DNA of 64,000 bases from Rhodocyclales bacterium (GTDB lineage Bacteria; Pseudomonadota; Gammaproteobacteria; Burkholderiales; Rhodocyclaceae). The stretch covers positions 1-64,000 of the forward strand of contig JACRIY010000113.1 in assembly GCA_016235805.1 (NCBI GenBank), given 5' to 3'. Below the pieces are notes generated by a model. The model saw only the letters and a list, made by a program, of their open reading frames with translations, was not told the DNA's origin and did no database searches. A program made the position numbers and the translations under genes. Shown piece by piece: positions 18,079 to 26,485 of this stretch. The stretch's first letter is position 1. Every line of letters starts with the position of its first letter.

Positions 18079-18651
18079 TCATGTGCTGCGCTTCTTCCAT
18101 CCGGTGATCATCGCCGTGACCAGGTTTTCACCATGCAGCCAACTGCTGACGACCACGCCGGCCAGGTGGATCACGACCATTGCCATCATGCCGTTGGCGG
18201 CGGCTTCATGGACTTCTTCCATGAAATGCCCGCCGAATTCGTTGTAGGTGGCATAGCCGCTGGCGGCGGCGGTGATGCCGAAGCCGAGCAGCAGGAAGAT
18301 CGCCACCGCGCCGGCGGGATTGTGGCCGACGTAGTGCCGCGGCGTTCCGGCCAGCAGTGACTTCAGGTAGTCGATGACCTTGGTCGGCGTCGGAACGAAG
18401 TCGGCGAAGCGCGAATGGCCGCCGCCGACTAAGCCCCACAGGATGCGGAAGGCGATCAAGCCGGCCATGGCGTAGCCGGCCAGGACGTGGATGTCGCGCA
18501 GCTTCTCGGATTCCGAGGTGACGAAGGCGACGACGAAACTGGTCGCCAGCGACCAGTGGAAGATGCGCGTCGGCAGGTCCCAGACGCGAACCCGTGTGCC
18601 ATCAGTGCCGGCATCGGCCGGCTCCAAAGCTGCGCTTTGCTGTGCGTTCAT
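18079..18651 (-). CDS. cytochrome b561-type membrane protein
   Basis: Inner-membrane diheme b-type cytochrome of 190 residues that passes electrons between quinones or cytochromes. After a short hydrophilic N-terminus, four membrane segments follow, with histidines suited to heme ligation in RIFHWSLA, RDIHVLAGYA, EEVHEAAANG and VIHLAGVV. GHSRFADFV and YVGHNPAGA loops match the cytochrome_B561/Ni-hydrogenase b-subunit type. ATG 18651 (MNAQQSAAL) lies 8 nt after the diheme cytochrome stop, so both are co-transcribed. Confidence 0.9.
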   Translation of the reverse strand: MNAQQSAALEPADAGTDGTRVRVWDLPTRIFHWSLATSFVVAFVTSESEKLRDIHVLAGYAMAGLIAFRILWGLVGGGHSRFADFVPTPTKVIDYLKSLLAGTPRHYVGHNPAGAVAIFLLLGFGITAAASGYATYNEFGGHFMEEVHEAAANGMMAMVVIHLAGVVVSSWLHGENLVTAMITGWKKRST

Positions 18652-18659
18652 GGCTGTCC

Positions 18660-19118
18660 TCACTTGGGAATGTTGATCGAACGTTCGTTGTAGTCGCCGG
18701 CCGCTGCCCGCGCATGGCAGGCCGTGCAGTTGGCCGGACTCTTGATCGAAGCGCGCTTCCAGGTTGCGGGAGCGATCTCGCGATGCTTCTTTTCGAAGCG
18801 CGCGGTCTCGGTGATGCGCAGCAAGGGTTTGCCGGAGGCGTCTCGCGTGGTGCCGGTCTTGCGGCCGCCGGCGTGGGTGACCAGGAAGTCGGTGATGGCG
18901 GCACGGCGCTTTTCGTCGATGCTGGCATCCGATCCGAAGTGGTGCGAGAGGTCGCCCATCATCGCGCGCCAGGAGTCGGCGTGCAGCATCTGCGGCGGAA
19001 AGGCCATGTGGCAGGAAGCGCATTCTTCCTCGAAGACGGCATGCTTCGGCAGGCTGTAGTTGTCGGCATGGGCGCTCACGGCGAGCAGCAGCAGGGCGGC
19101 GGGAATCAGTCGTTTCAT
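18660..19118 (-). CDS. diheme cytochrome c
   Basis: Predicted periplasmic cytochrome of 152 residues. Signal peptide MKRLIPAALLLLAVSAHA, then CASCH near residue 34 and CTACH near 134, giving two c-type hemes. The spacing with FPPQMLHADSWRAMMGDLSHHF between them matches the dihaem cytochrome c (DHC) family usually found beside b561 and DUF1924 genes. It is second in a three-gene operon and probably relays electrons between the membrane b561 protein and the DUF1924 cytochrome. Confidence 0.9.
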   Translation of the reverse strand: MKRLIPAALLLLAVSAHADNYSLPKHAVFEEECASCHMAFPPQMLHADSWRAMMGDLSHHFGSDASIDEKRRAAITDFLVTHAGGRKTGTTRDASGKPLLRITETARFEKKHREIAPATWKRASIKSPANCTACHARAAAGDYNERSINIPK

Positions 19119-19131
19119 GGGAATCTCCGGG

Positions 19132-19512
19132 TTACTTGATGGTCAGCAGCCAGGCCATGACGTCGGCCTTTTCCTGCGCGCTGCAGAGGCGGTTCACGGT
19201 GTCGTTGCAGTTGCGGCGGAACCACTTGTCCACCTTGGCGGCGTCGGTGAAGCGCTCCGCATTGGCCGCCGGCGCCAGCGCCGCGATCGGCTTGTCGGTC
19301 TTGGCGTGGCGCCCGGCCTGGGTCGGCTTGTCGGTGTGGCAGGAAGCGCAGCTCCATTCGCCGCCCTGCTTGGTATTGAAGAAGCGCGCGCCGCGCTCGG
19401 CGGAGGCGGCGGCGCCGGCTTCCTTTTCGAAGCGCGTCAGGAAATCGCGCGGGGTTTCGGCCTGGGCGCCGGTGGCGGCGAGCAGGGCGGCGATGATGAA
19501 CAGCTTGCGCAT
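19132..19512 (-). CDS. DUF1924 (SHP-like) monoheme cytochrome c
   Basis: Predicted periplasmic protein of 126 residues. Signal peptide MRKLFIIAALLAATGAQA, one heme site CASCH near residue 58, then two cysteines in RRNCNDTVNRLC that may form a disulfide. This matches DUF1924 and the oxygen-binding SHP cytochrome type. ATG 19512 was chosen over 19524 because GGAGG lies just upstream and the signal peptide begins there. It is first in the operon with the diheme and b561 genes; a TTAAG-N6-TTAAG box lies about 50 nt upstream. Confidence 0.85.
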   Translation of the reverse strand: MRKLFIIAALLAATGAQAETPRDFLTRFEKEAGAAASAERGARFFNTKQGGEWSCASCHTDKPTQAGRHAKTDKPIAALAPAANAERFTDAAKVDKWFRRNCNDTVNRLCSAQEKADVMAWLLTIK

Positions 19513-19558
19513 GTGAACCTCCATGGGTGATCAGTGCCGCGGATCATGGAGGGCGCCG

Positions 19559-19575
19559 CTTAAAGCGCGCTTAAC
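19559..19575 (-). promoter_or_regulatory. TTAAG-N6-TTAAG box upstream of the cytochrome operon
   Basis: On the minus strand GTTAAG, 5 nt, TTTAAG: direct TTAAG half-sites with the same spacing as the box at 14137-14153. It sits 47 nt upstream of the DUF1924 start. Confidence 0.6.
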
Positions 19576-19747
19576 GCTCATGGATCGGGATGCACCCGCC
19601 GATGATGAAACACGCGAAAGGCGAATTGAAGGCCCCCCACCCCCATCCCCGCCCCAGGGCGGGGCTACCAACTAGCTCGCTTCGCTCGATGGTCCCCGGG
19701 GACTTCGTTGGTGGCGTTGTTTCAAGTCAAGGATGTCGGATTGCCGG

Positions 19748-21466
19748 CTATTTCTTCGCGGGCCGGTAGAACTCGCGCAGCGAGGCATAGCGAGCGGCGC
19801 GGACTTCGCGCACGTGCTGGATTGCGTGCTCCATCGGGATACCGGCCTGGACCAGGGTTTCGGCGGCGATCAGCAGGCTGCTCTCGAGCACTTCCGGAAT
19901 CACCTCGGTGGCGCCGGCGGCCTTGAGGCGGGCGACGTCCTTGTCGTCGGTGGTGCGCACCACGATCGGAATGTCGGGCCGGGTCGCGCGCACGATGCGC
20001 ACCACGCGTTCCGCCGAGTGCGCGTCGGGGTAGGTGACCACCACGGCGCGCGCGCGGGCGATGCCGGCGGCCTGCAATACCTCGCGGCGGTCGGCGTTGC
20101 CGAAGACGACATTGATGCCTTCGGCACGTGCGTCGGCGATGCGCTGCGGATCGACGTCCAGCGCGATGAAGGGAATGCTTTCGATGGCGAGAAATTCGGC
20201 GATACGCCCGCCGGTACGGCCGTAGCCGCAGATCACCACGTGCTCACCGAGGTCGATGCTGTGCACCGCGATGTCGTGGATCACGGTGGCCTTGTGCGCC
20301 CAGTCGCCGCGGCCCAGGTCGCCGGAGGCTCGCGCGGCGCGGGCGATCAGGAAGGGCGCGATGAACATGGACAGCAGCATCGCCGAAAGCGTGATCTGGA
20401 AGGCGCTGCCGCTGATCAGCTGCAGCTGCCGCGCAAGTTCGATCAGCACCAGGCCGAACTCGCCGCCCTGCGCCAGTTGCGCCGAGGTGCGCAGGCTGGC
20501 GGCCAGCGGGGTTCTCGCCGCCCGGGTGATGATCAGCACCACCAGCGCCTTGCCGCCGATCAGCAGGACGACTGCGAGGGCCAGTTTGTGGGCGTTGGCA
20601 AGGACGTACTGGACGTCCAGCAGCATGCCGACGGTGACGAAGAACAGGCCCAGCAGGATGTCGCGGAAAGGCCGGATGTCGGCTTCGACATGGTGGCGGT
20701 AGACGGTTTCCGAGATCAGCATGCCGCCGACGAAGGCGCCGAGCGCCAGCGACAGTCCGCTGCGGGCGGTGAGGAAGGAGAGGCCGACGACGATCCATAG
20801 CGTGGTCAGCACAAGCAGTTCGTTGGAGCGGACTTTCGCCGCGGCGTCGAAGATGCGCCCCATCAGCTTCTGCCCGACCCAGATCAGCAGCGCCAGCACG
20901 GCGACCATCTGCGCCGCGGCCACGGCCAGCGAACGCCACAGGTCGTCGCCGGAAGCGGCGAGTGCCGGCAGCAGGATCAGGCAGGGCGCCACGGCGAGGT
21001 CCTGGAACAGCAGCACGCCCATGGTCTGCCGTCCGGAACGCGAGTGCAGCTCGAAGCGGTCGGAAAGCATCTTGGCCACGATCGCGGTCGAGGACATCGC
21101 CACGGCCAGCCCCACCGCGATGCCGCTTTTCCAGCCCTGGTCGTAGGCCATGGCGGTGACCAGTCCGGTACCGAGCGCGGTCAGCGCCATCTGCGCCGGG
21201 CCCAGCCCGAACACCAGCGAGCGCATTGCCTGCAGGCGCTTCAGGCTGAATTCGAGGCCGATAGTGAACATCAGGAACACCACGCCGAACTCGGCGAAGC
21301 CTTCGACTTCGTCAGTCTCCGTCAGGAGGGCGAGGCCATGCGGCCCCATGACGATGCCGATCGCCAGGTAGGCGAGCATCGAGGGCAGCTTGAGCCGGCG
21401 AACCACCGATACCGCGCCGACGGCGGCGGTGAGCAGCAGCAGGATCGCGAAGAGGTGCTGGTACAT
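19748..21466 (-). CDS. KefB/KefC-like monovalent cation:proton antiporter (CPA2) with TrkA-N domain
   Basis: Inner-membrane K+ efflux system or K+/H+ antiporter of 572 residues. About 12 membrane segments (1-380) include GIVMGPHGLALL, MFTIGLEFSLKRL and VAMSSTAIVAKMLSDR; then a cytoplasmic NAD-binding RCK domain starts at HVVICGYGRTGGRIAEFL (about 410) and continues to the C-terminus. The ATG at 21466 (MYQHLFAILLLL) matches the usual start; a longer start at 21499 adds 11 residues and lacks support. A TrkA-type channel gene is divergent, suggesting shared K+ homeostasis. Confidence 0.92.
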   Translation of the reverse strand: MYQHLFAILLLLTAAVGAVSVVRRLKLPSMLAYLAIGIVMGPHGLALLTETDEVEGFAEFGVVFLMFTIGLEFSLKRLQAMRSLVFGLGPAQMALTALGTGLVTAMAYDQGWKSGIAVGLAVAMSSTAIVAKMLSDRFELHSRSGRQTMGVLLFQDLAVAPCLILLPALAASGDDLWRSLAVAAAQMVAVLALLIWVGQKLMGRIFDAAAKVRSNELLVLTTLWIVVGLSFLTARSGLSLALGAFVGGMLISETVYRHHVEADIRPFRDILLGLFFVTVGMLLDVQYVLANAHKLALAVVLLIGGKALVVLIITRAARTPLAASLRTSAQLAQGGEFGLVLIELARQLQLISGSAFQITLSAMLLSMFIAPFLIARAARASGDLGRGDWAHKATVIHDIAVHSIDLGEHVVICGYGRTGGRIAEFLAIESIPFIALDVDPQRIADARAEGINVVFGNADRREVLQAAGIARARAVVVTYPDAHSAERVVRIVRATRPDIPIVVRTTDDKDVARLKAAGATEVIPEVLESSLLIAAETLVQAGIPMEHAIQHVREVRAARYASLREFYRPAKK

Positions 21467-21564
21467 GCGGCAGGATGATACCGGGGTAGTGACCGGCAAC
21501 AGCGGTAAAATCGACCGAGTCGAAACAGTCGGCGCCGGTGCGACGGCGTCCAGCCAGTGATCCC

Positions 21565-22608
21565 ATGATTTCCGATGGCAATACCGACGAAGTCTTTCGC
21601 CGTGCGCGCCTGTCGATAGGAATCGCGCTGCTGGCGTTTGCAGCGATCATGGCGGCCGGAACGGTCGGCTACAAGCACTTGGGTGGCGCCGATACCGGCT
21701 GGCTCGACGCCTTCTACATGACCTTCCTTATGGTCGCCACGATCGGCTATGGCGCGGGCGTCGAGATCTGGCGCCGACCGGAGGTCGAGATCTTCACCAT
21801 GGCGATCTCGTTCTCCGGCATCGCCGTGATGACCTATTTCTTTTCAAGCGTGACGGCCATCGTTCTGGCCAGCGATTTCGACAAGTCGATGCGGAGAAGG
21901 CGGATGGACAAGATGATGAAGAAGCTGCACGGCCACTACCTCGTCTGCGGCTTCGGCCGCGTGGGGCGCAACGTAGCCCAGGAGCTGGAAGCCACCAACC
22001 GCCACTATATCGCCATCGACGAAAAGCTCGAACAGCTGGAGACGCAGGCAGAAAAAAAGCCTGGCCTGCTCTACCTCCACGGCGACGCGGTCGACGACGA
22101 CGTGCTGATCGAGGCCAACATCGCCGGCGCCCATGGCGTCTTCGCCATCACCGGCGATGACAGCCGCAACCTGATGATCGCCCTGACAGCCAAGCAACTC
22201 GCGCCGGGCGTGCGCGTGGTCGCGCGCTGCAACGACATGCGCAACGTGGAGAAGATGCGCAAGGCCGGGGCGGACGCCATCGTCTCGCCCAACTTCACCG
22301 GCGGCATGCGCATCGCTTCGGCCATGATCCGTCCGCACGTGGTGTCCTTTCTCGACGAGATGCTGCGCACAGAGCACAAGCTGCGCGTCGAGGAAGTGGT
22401 GGTGCCGAAGGGTTTCAAGCCCATGCCGCTGGGCGAACTGGGACTCAAGGGCACCGGCTATATCCTGCTCGCCGTGCGCACGCGCGGCGACTGGACGTTC
22501 AATCCGCCGCCCGAGTTCATCGTCGAGCCGGGTCACACCGTGATCGCGATGGCCTCGCCGCATGGCCGCTTCGAAATCGAATCGGCCCTGTACCTGATGG
22601 ACGAGTAA
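21565..22608 (+). CDS. potassium channel protein with TrkA-N/TrkA-C domains
   Basis: Predicted inner-membrane K+ channel subunit of 347 residues. Two membrane segments flank a pore loop containing the K+ filter TIGYG near residue 63; then an RCK module with the NAD motif [15 protein letters not shown] near 128 and a TrkA-C domain (about 255-340). The layout resembles MthK/Kch-type channels. ATG 21565 is used; an in-frame GTG at 21538 is possible but adds only a basic stretch. No strong Shine-Dalgarno is visible for either. Confidence 0.88.
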   Translation: MISDGNTDEVFRRARLSIGIALLAFAAIMAAGTVGYKHLGGADTGWLDAFYMTFLMVATIGYGAGVEIWRRPEVEIFTMAISFSGIAVMTYFFSSVTAIVLASDFDKSMRRRRMDKMMKKLHGHYLVCGFGRVGRNVAQELEATNRHYIAIDEKLEQLETQAEKKPGLLYLHGDAVDDDVLIEANIAGAHGVFAITGDDSRNLMIALTAKQLAPGVRVVARCNDMRNVEKMRKAGADAIVSPNFTGGMRIASAMIRPHVVSFLDEMLRTEHKLRVEEVVVPKGFKPMPLGELGLKGTGYILLAVRTRGDWTFNPPPEFIVEPGHTVIAMASPHGRFEIESALYLMDE

Positions 22609-22611
22609 TAG

Positions 22612-23100
22612 TCAGCGTTTCTGGATCGGTCGTGCCGTGGTGACGAAGAGCAGGGTGCGTGCCTCGCGGATGTCGGCGTGCAGTGCTTCCACGATGGGCG
22701 GGTTGATCGGCTTCTCGGCCGTCCATTCGATGATGAAGTTGGCGCCGGAACCGCCCGAGGAATCCGAACGCGGGACGTAGAGCTCGTAGGTGCCCAGTGG
22801 TGGGACCGCCTGCGGTTTCTGCAGGAATTCGCGCAGCAGTTTGCCATCCGTGTTGTAGTAGCGTGCGCTGACGACCTTCATGCCCGCGGCGGGATCCGTG
22901 TTGCGGATGCTGATATGCGTAGATACCAGGGTTTCCGATGGCTTGCCGGTCCGTGGATGGACATCGCCGTGGTAGAGGTGCGAGTAAATCGGCAGGTACA
23001 AGGACTGGCCGGCGGACAGTGGCGGGGCCTCCTGCGCCGCGGCAAGGGCGTGCAGGCAGAACAGCGCGATGGACAACAACTTGCGGGCAGGCAAGCGCAT
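22612..23100 (-). CDS. DUF3124 exported protein
   Basis: Predicted periplasmic protein of 162 residues and unknown function. Signal peptide MRLPARKLLSIALFCLHALAAA, then SLYLPIYSHLYHGDV and STHISIRNTDP, which match DUF3124. The fold is probably beta-rich. It is convergent with the K+ channel gene (3-nt gap) and divergent from nhaD. A TATAGT-like hexamer lies upstream on the minus strand (near 23133). Confidence 0.8.
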   Translation of the reverse strand: MRLPARKLLSIALFCLHALAAAQEAPPLSAGQSLYLPIYSHLYHGDVHPRTGKPSETLVSTHISIRNTDPAAGMKVVSARYYNTDGKLLREFLQKPQAVPPLGTYELYVPRSDSSGGSGANFIIEWTAEKPINPPIVEALHADIREARTLLFVTTARPIQKR

Positions 23101-23165
23101 GGCGGGTCTCCCTCAATACGGTATGGGCGCCACTATAGCCGACCCCCGAGGGCCCCCGCCTTTAC

Positions 23166-23171
23166 TATAAT
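23166..23171 (+). promoter_or_regulatory. -10 box upstream of nhaD
   Basis: Perfect TATAAT 24 nt before the ATG; no good -35 hexamer at the right distance, so an activator (perhaps the NhaR-like protein) may be needed. Confidence 0.45.
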
Positions 23172-23195
23172 CGGCCGAATTCCTCAGGAGCCAAC

Positions 23196-24500
23196 ATGTT
23201 CGGCATACCCATCGAGTTCATCCTGTTTGCGCTGACCCTGTTGGGCGTTGCACTGTTCCACAACCAGACCTTCTATGTCGCGCTGACCGGTGTTGCCGCG
23301 GTCGCCGTCTACAAGATCGCGGTGACCGGATTCAAGACCGGTACCGGAGTGGGCGGCTTCGTAGCGCACCTGGGCCATGAGTGGGTCACGCTGGTCAACC
23401 TGTTTGCGCTGCTGATGGGCTTTGCCATCCTCGCCCGGCATTTCGAGAAGAGCCACGTGCCGGTAATCCTGCCGAAGTACCTGCCGACCGACTGGAAGGG
23501 CCCCTTCGTGCTGTTGGCCATGGTCTGGGTGATTTCCAGCTTCCTCGACAATATCGCTGCAGCCATGATCGGCGGCGCGATGGCGCACCAGTTGTTCAAG
23601 GCCAAGGTGCATATCGGCTACCTTGCCGGCATCGTTGCCGCATCCAACGCCGGTGGCGCGTTCTCGGTGGTGGGCGACACGACGACGACCCTGATGTGGA
23701 TTGCCGGCGTCGCTCCGAGCCAGGTGTTCGAGGCCATAATCGCCTCGGCAGTGGCGCTGCTGATTTCCGGCTACTTCGCAGCCAAGCAGCAGCACGCCTA
23801 TTCGCCCATCCTCAAACACGCCCACGAACACACTCGTATCGACTGGGGCCGCATTTTCATCGTGGTGCTGATCCTGGTCTTTGCCATGGCGACCAACATC
23901 GTGGTGAACTCGAAATTCCCGGCCCAGGCCGACCTGTTTCCCTTCCTTGGCGCCGCGGTCTGGGTGGCGATCCTGGTCACGATTCCGGTGCGGCGGCACG
24001 ACTGGGAAGTGCTGGGCGACTCGCTCAAGGGCAGCCTGTTTCTGGTCTTCCTCGTCACCACGGCCTCGATGATGCCGGTCGAATCCCTGCCTGCGGCATC
24101 CTGGCAGACGGCCTTCGGCCTCGGCTTCGTTTCGGCCGTGTTCGACAACATCCCGCTCACCGCGCTGGCGCTGAAGCAGGATGGCTACGACTGGGGTTTC
24201 CTGGCTTTCGCCGTGGGCTTCGGCGGATCGATGATCTGGTTCGGCTCTTCGGCCGGCGTCGCCCTGTCCAACATGTATCCCGAGGCCAAGTCGGTGGGTC
24301 GCTGGCTGTACCACGGCTGGCACGTGGCCGTGGCCTATGTGGCCGGCTTCCTCTGCCTGCTGGTTTTGGTCGGCTGGCATCCCCAGCCCTTGAACAAGGG
24401 CGGCGCGGCGGCTTCACCGGCTGCGGTTCCGGCGGCGGCCGTAGCACCGGCGCCGACGTCCTCGTCACCACCCGCGATCGGCTCGCCGGGCTATCAGTAG
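23196..24500 (+). CDS. nhaD: NhaD-like sodium:proton antiporter (ion transporter superfamily)
   Basis: Inner-membrane transporter of 434 residues with about 11-12 hydrophobic segments. The paired motifs FLDNIAAAMIGGAMA (near 117) and VFDNIPLTALALKQ (near 319) and GGAFSVVGDTTTTLMWIAG are typical of NhaD/ArsB/citrate-type transporters. The C-terminal 40 residues are a low-complexity Ala/Pro/Ser tail. The start has GGAG 7 nt upstream. A convergent NhaR-like regulator ends 7 nt after its stop, which supports Na+/H+ antiport over a carboxylate function. Confidence 0.82.
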   Translation: MFGIPIEFILFALTLLGVALFHNQTFYVALTGVAAVAVYKIAVTGFKTGTGVGGFVAHLGHEWVTLVNLFALLMGFAILARHFEKSHVPVILPKYLPTDWKGPFVLLAMVWVISSFLDNIAAAMIGGAMAHQLFKAKVHIGYLAGIVAASNAGGAFSVVGDTTTTLMWIAGVAPSQVFEAIIASAVALLISGYFAAKQQHAYSPILKHAHEHTRIDWGRIFIVVLILVFAMATNIVVNSKFPAQADLFPFLGAAVWVAILVTIPVRRHDWEVLGDSLKGSLFLVFLVTTASMMPVESLPAASWQTAFGLGFVSAVFDNIPLTALALKQDGYDWGFLAFAVGFGGSMIWFGSSAGVALSNMYPEAKSVGRWLYHGWHVAVAYVAGFLCLLVLVGWHPQPLNKGGAAASPAAVPAAAVAPAPTSSSPPAIGSPGYQ

Positions 24501-24507
24501 GAGTTCG

Positions 24508-25419
24508 TCAGGCGGTCGCCGGGCTCCAACTCACCGGTGCCTTGCGGATCGCCTCGACCGCCGGGTGGCGGATGCGCCGCTCGTTGGAAATCGCGTAGTA
24601 CTGCTCGCGGACTTCGTCCAGCACGCCGACTGGTTCGGCGCCAAGCTGCGCCGCGATGTCGGCGCCCAGCACCGAAGGCGCCGGGAAGAGGCCGATGCCG
24701 GCGCGGCCGAAGGTGGTCAGCAGCGCGCTGTCCTCGAATTCGCCGACCACCAGCGGCGCCACGTCGTGGGTTTCCAGCCAGCGTTCGATCTGCCCGCGCA
24801 GGGCGTTGCCGCGCGTGGGCAGCAGCATCGGCGCGCCGCCGAGGCTTTGCGGAAATTCCTTGCGGTAGCGGCTCGCCAGCGCCGGCGCGCCGAACAGCGT
24901 GATTTCGAAGTCGCCCAGCGCGTGGCTGAACACCTTGAGGTTGCCGCCATGCGGCGCCGGGCGGTCGGTCAGCACCACGTCGAGGCGATGCAGCGCGAGT
25001 TCGGCGAGCAGGGTGTCGAACTCGCCTTCGCGGCAGACCAGCCGCACCTGTTGCGGCAGGTGGAACACGGCTTCCATCAGGCGATAGGCGATCAGCTTGG
25101 GCAGGGCGTCCGAGATGCCGACCGCGAGGCGCAGCGTGTTTGCCGCGTCGGTTTCACGCAGCGCGGCGTCCATGCGCTCGCCGAGCTGGAAGATCTGGTC
25201 GGCGTAAGCCAGCGCCAGCCGCCCGGCTTCGGTCGGCACCAGGCGGCGGCCCTGCGGCACCAGCAGCGCCTTGCCTAACGACTGTTCAAGCCGGGCAATC
25301 TGCACGCTGATGGTCTGTACTGCGACCCCGAGGCGGCGCGCCGCGCGCGTGACGCTGCCTTCGCGGGCGACGATCCAGAAATAGCGCAGGTGGTGGAAGT
25401 TCAGCGCGGCCGATTTCAT
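24508..25419 (-). CDS. LysR-family regulator, NhaR-like
   Basis: Predicted DNA-binding regulator of 303 residues. The N-terminal helix-turn-helix region reads LNFHHLRYFWIVAREGSVTR then VAVQTISVQIARLEQ, close to NhaR, the Na+-responsive activator of nhaA. The effector domain (about 95-295) is intact. It is convergent with the nhaD-like gene and divergent from htpX. Control of nhaD by sodium is inferred from family and context. Confidence 0.85.
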   Translation of the reverse strand: MKSAALNFHHLRYFWIVAREGSVTRAARRLGVAVQTISVQIARLEQSLGKALLVPQGRRLVPTEAGRLALAYADQIFQLGERMDAALRETDAANTLRLAVGISDALPKLIAYRLMEAVFHLPQQVRLVCREGEFDTLLAELALHRLDVVLTDRPAPHGGNLKVFSHALGDFEITLFGAPALASRYRKEFPQSLGGAPMLLPTRGNALRGQIERWLETHDVAPLVVGEFEDSALLTTFGRAGIGLFPAPSVLGADIAAQLGAEPVGVLDEVREQYYAISNERRIRHPAVEAIRKAPVSWSPATA

Positions 25420-25468
25420 TTTCGTATTTTACGAAGTTAACATCATTTATTGTTCGGTTTGTAGGAAG

Positions 25469-25496
25469 CTTGAATTTCCGTAGAATCGCTGCATCT
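25469..25496 (+). promoter_or_regulatory. possible heat-shock (sigma32-like) promoter of htpX
   Basis: CTTGAA (25469-25474), 14 nt, then CTGCATCT (25489-25496), which matches 5 of 7 defined bases of the sigma32 -10 CCCCATnT. HtpX is heat-shock controlled in other proteobacteria. A sigma70-like TAGAAT (25481-25486) lies between. Confidence 0.4.
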
Positions 25497-25580
25497 AAGC
25501 CTTCACAATGAAGGCCACAGGTGCCGTCGGCCGATCCCGGCCGGCGTGCGGCTCCGGCCAAGTTTTTTCGGGAGATAGAA

Positions 25581-26462
25581 ATGAAACGCATCGTGCTGTT
25601 CCTGGCCACCAACATCGCCGTGATGCTGGTGTTGTCGATCGCCGCCAGCGTGCTGGGGGTGAACCGCTTCCTCCATGCCAACGGCCTCAACCTCGGCATG
25701 CTGCTGGTGTTCGCCGGACTCATGGGTTTCGGCGGGTCCTTCATTTCGCTGATGATGTCGAAGATGATGGCCAAGTGGTCCACCGGCGCGCGCATCATCG
25801 ACAGCCCGTCGACCTCGACCGAGTTCTGGTTGGTCGAGACCGTGCGCAAGCAGGCCGCAAAGGCCGGCATCGCGATGCCGGAGGTCGCCATCTACGAGGG
25901 CGCGCCGAATGCCTTCGCCACGGGGCCCTCCAGGAACAACTCGCTGGTGGCGGTGTCCACCGGGCTGCTGGAGGGCATGAGCAAGGAAGAAGTCGAGGCC
26001 GTGCTGGCGCACGAGGTCAGCCACGTCGCCAACGGCGACATGGTGACGCTGACCCTGATCCAGGGCGTGGTCAATACCTTCGTCATCTTCGTCTCGCGCA
26101 TCGTCGGCTACCTGGTCGACAGCTTCCTGCGTCGCGGCGACAGCCAGTCGTCCGGCCCGGGCATCGGCTACACGATTACCGTGATCGTCTGCGACATCCT
26201 GTTCGGGATACTGGCCAGCATCATCGTCGCCTGGTTCTCGCGCCAGCGCGAGTTCCGTGCCGATGCGGGCGCCGCCGGCCTGATGGGTTCGCCGCGGCCG
26301 ATGATCTCGGCGCTGCAGCGACTCGGCGGTTTGTCGGTGGAGCCCTTGCCGAAGAGCCTGGCGAGTTCCGGCATCGCCGGTGGCCAGGGACTGATGGCGC
26401 TGTTCGCCAGCCACCCGAGCATGGAAGAGCGGATCGCTGCGCTCTCCGCCCAGGGCCGGTGA
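25581..26462 (+). CDS. htpX: membrane zinc metalloprotease HtpX
   Basis: Inner-membrane M48 protease of 293 residues that degrades misfolded membrane proteins. Two N-terminal membrane segments (5-25, 35-57), then the zinc motif [13 protein letters not shown] near residue 140, two further membrane segments and the downstream Glu in [15 protein letters not shown] 25581 is preceded by GGGAG and gives the usual [14 protein letters not shown] start. A strong terminator hairpin lies 27 nt after the stop. Confidence 0.96.
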   Translation: MKRIVLFLATNIAVMLVLSIAASVLGVNRFLHANGLNLGMLLVFAGLMGFGGSFISLMMSKMMAKWSTGARIIDSPSTSTEFWLVETVRKQAAKAGIAMPEVAIYEGAPNAFATGPSRNNSLVAVSTGLLEGMSKEEVEAVLAHEVSHVANGDMVTLTLIQGVVNTFVIFVSRIVGYLVDSFLRRGDSQSSGPGIGYTITVIVCDILFGILASIIVAWFSRQREFRADAGAAGLMGSPRPMISALQRLGGLSVEPLPKSLASSGIAGGQGLMALFASHPSMEERIAALSAQGR

Positions 26463-26485
26463 TTTCCGCCCGGCTCGTGAGCCGG

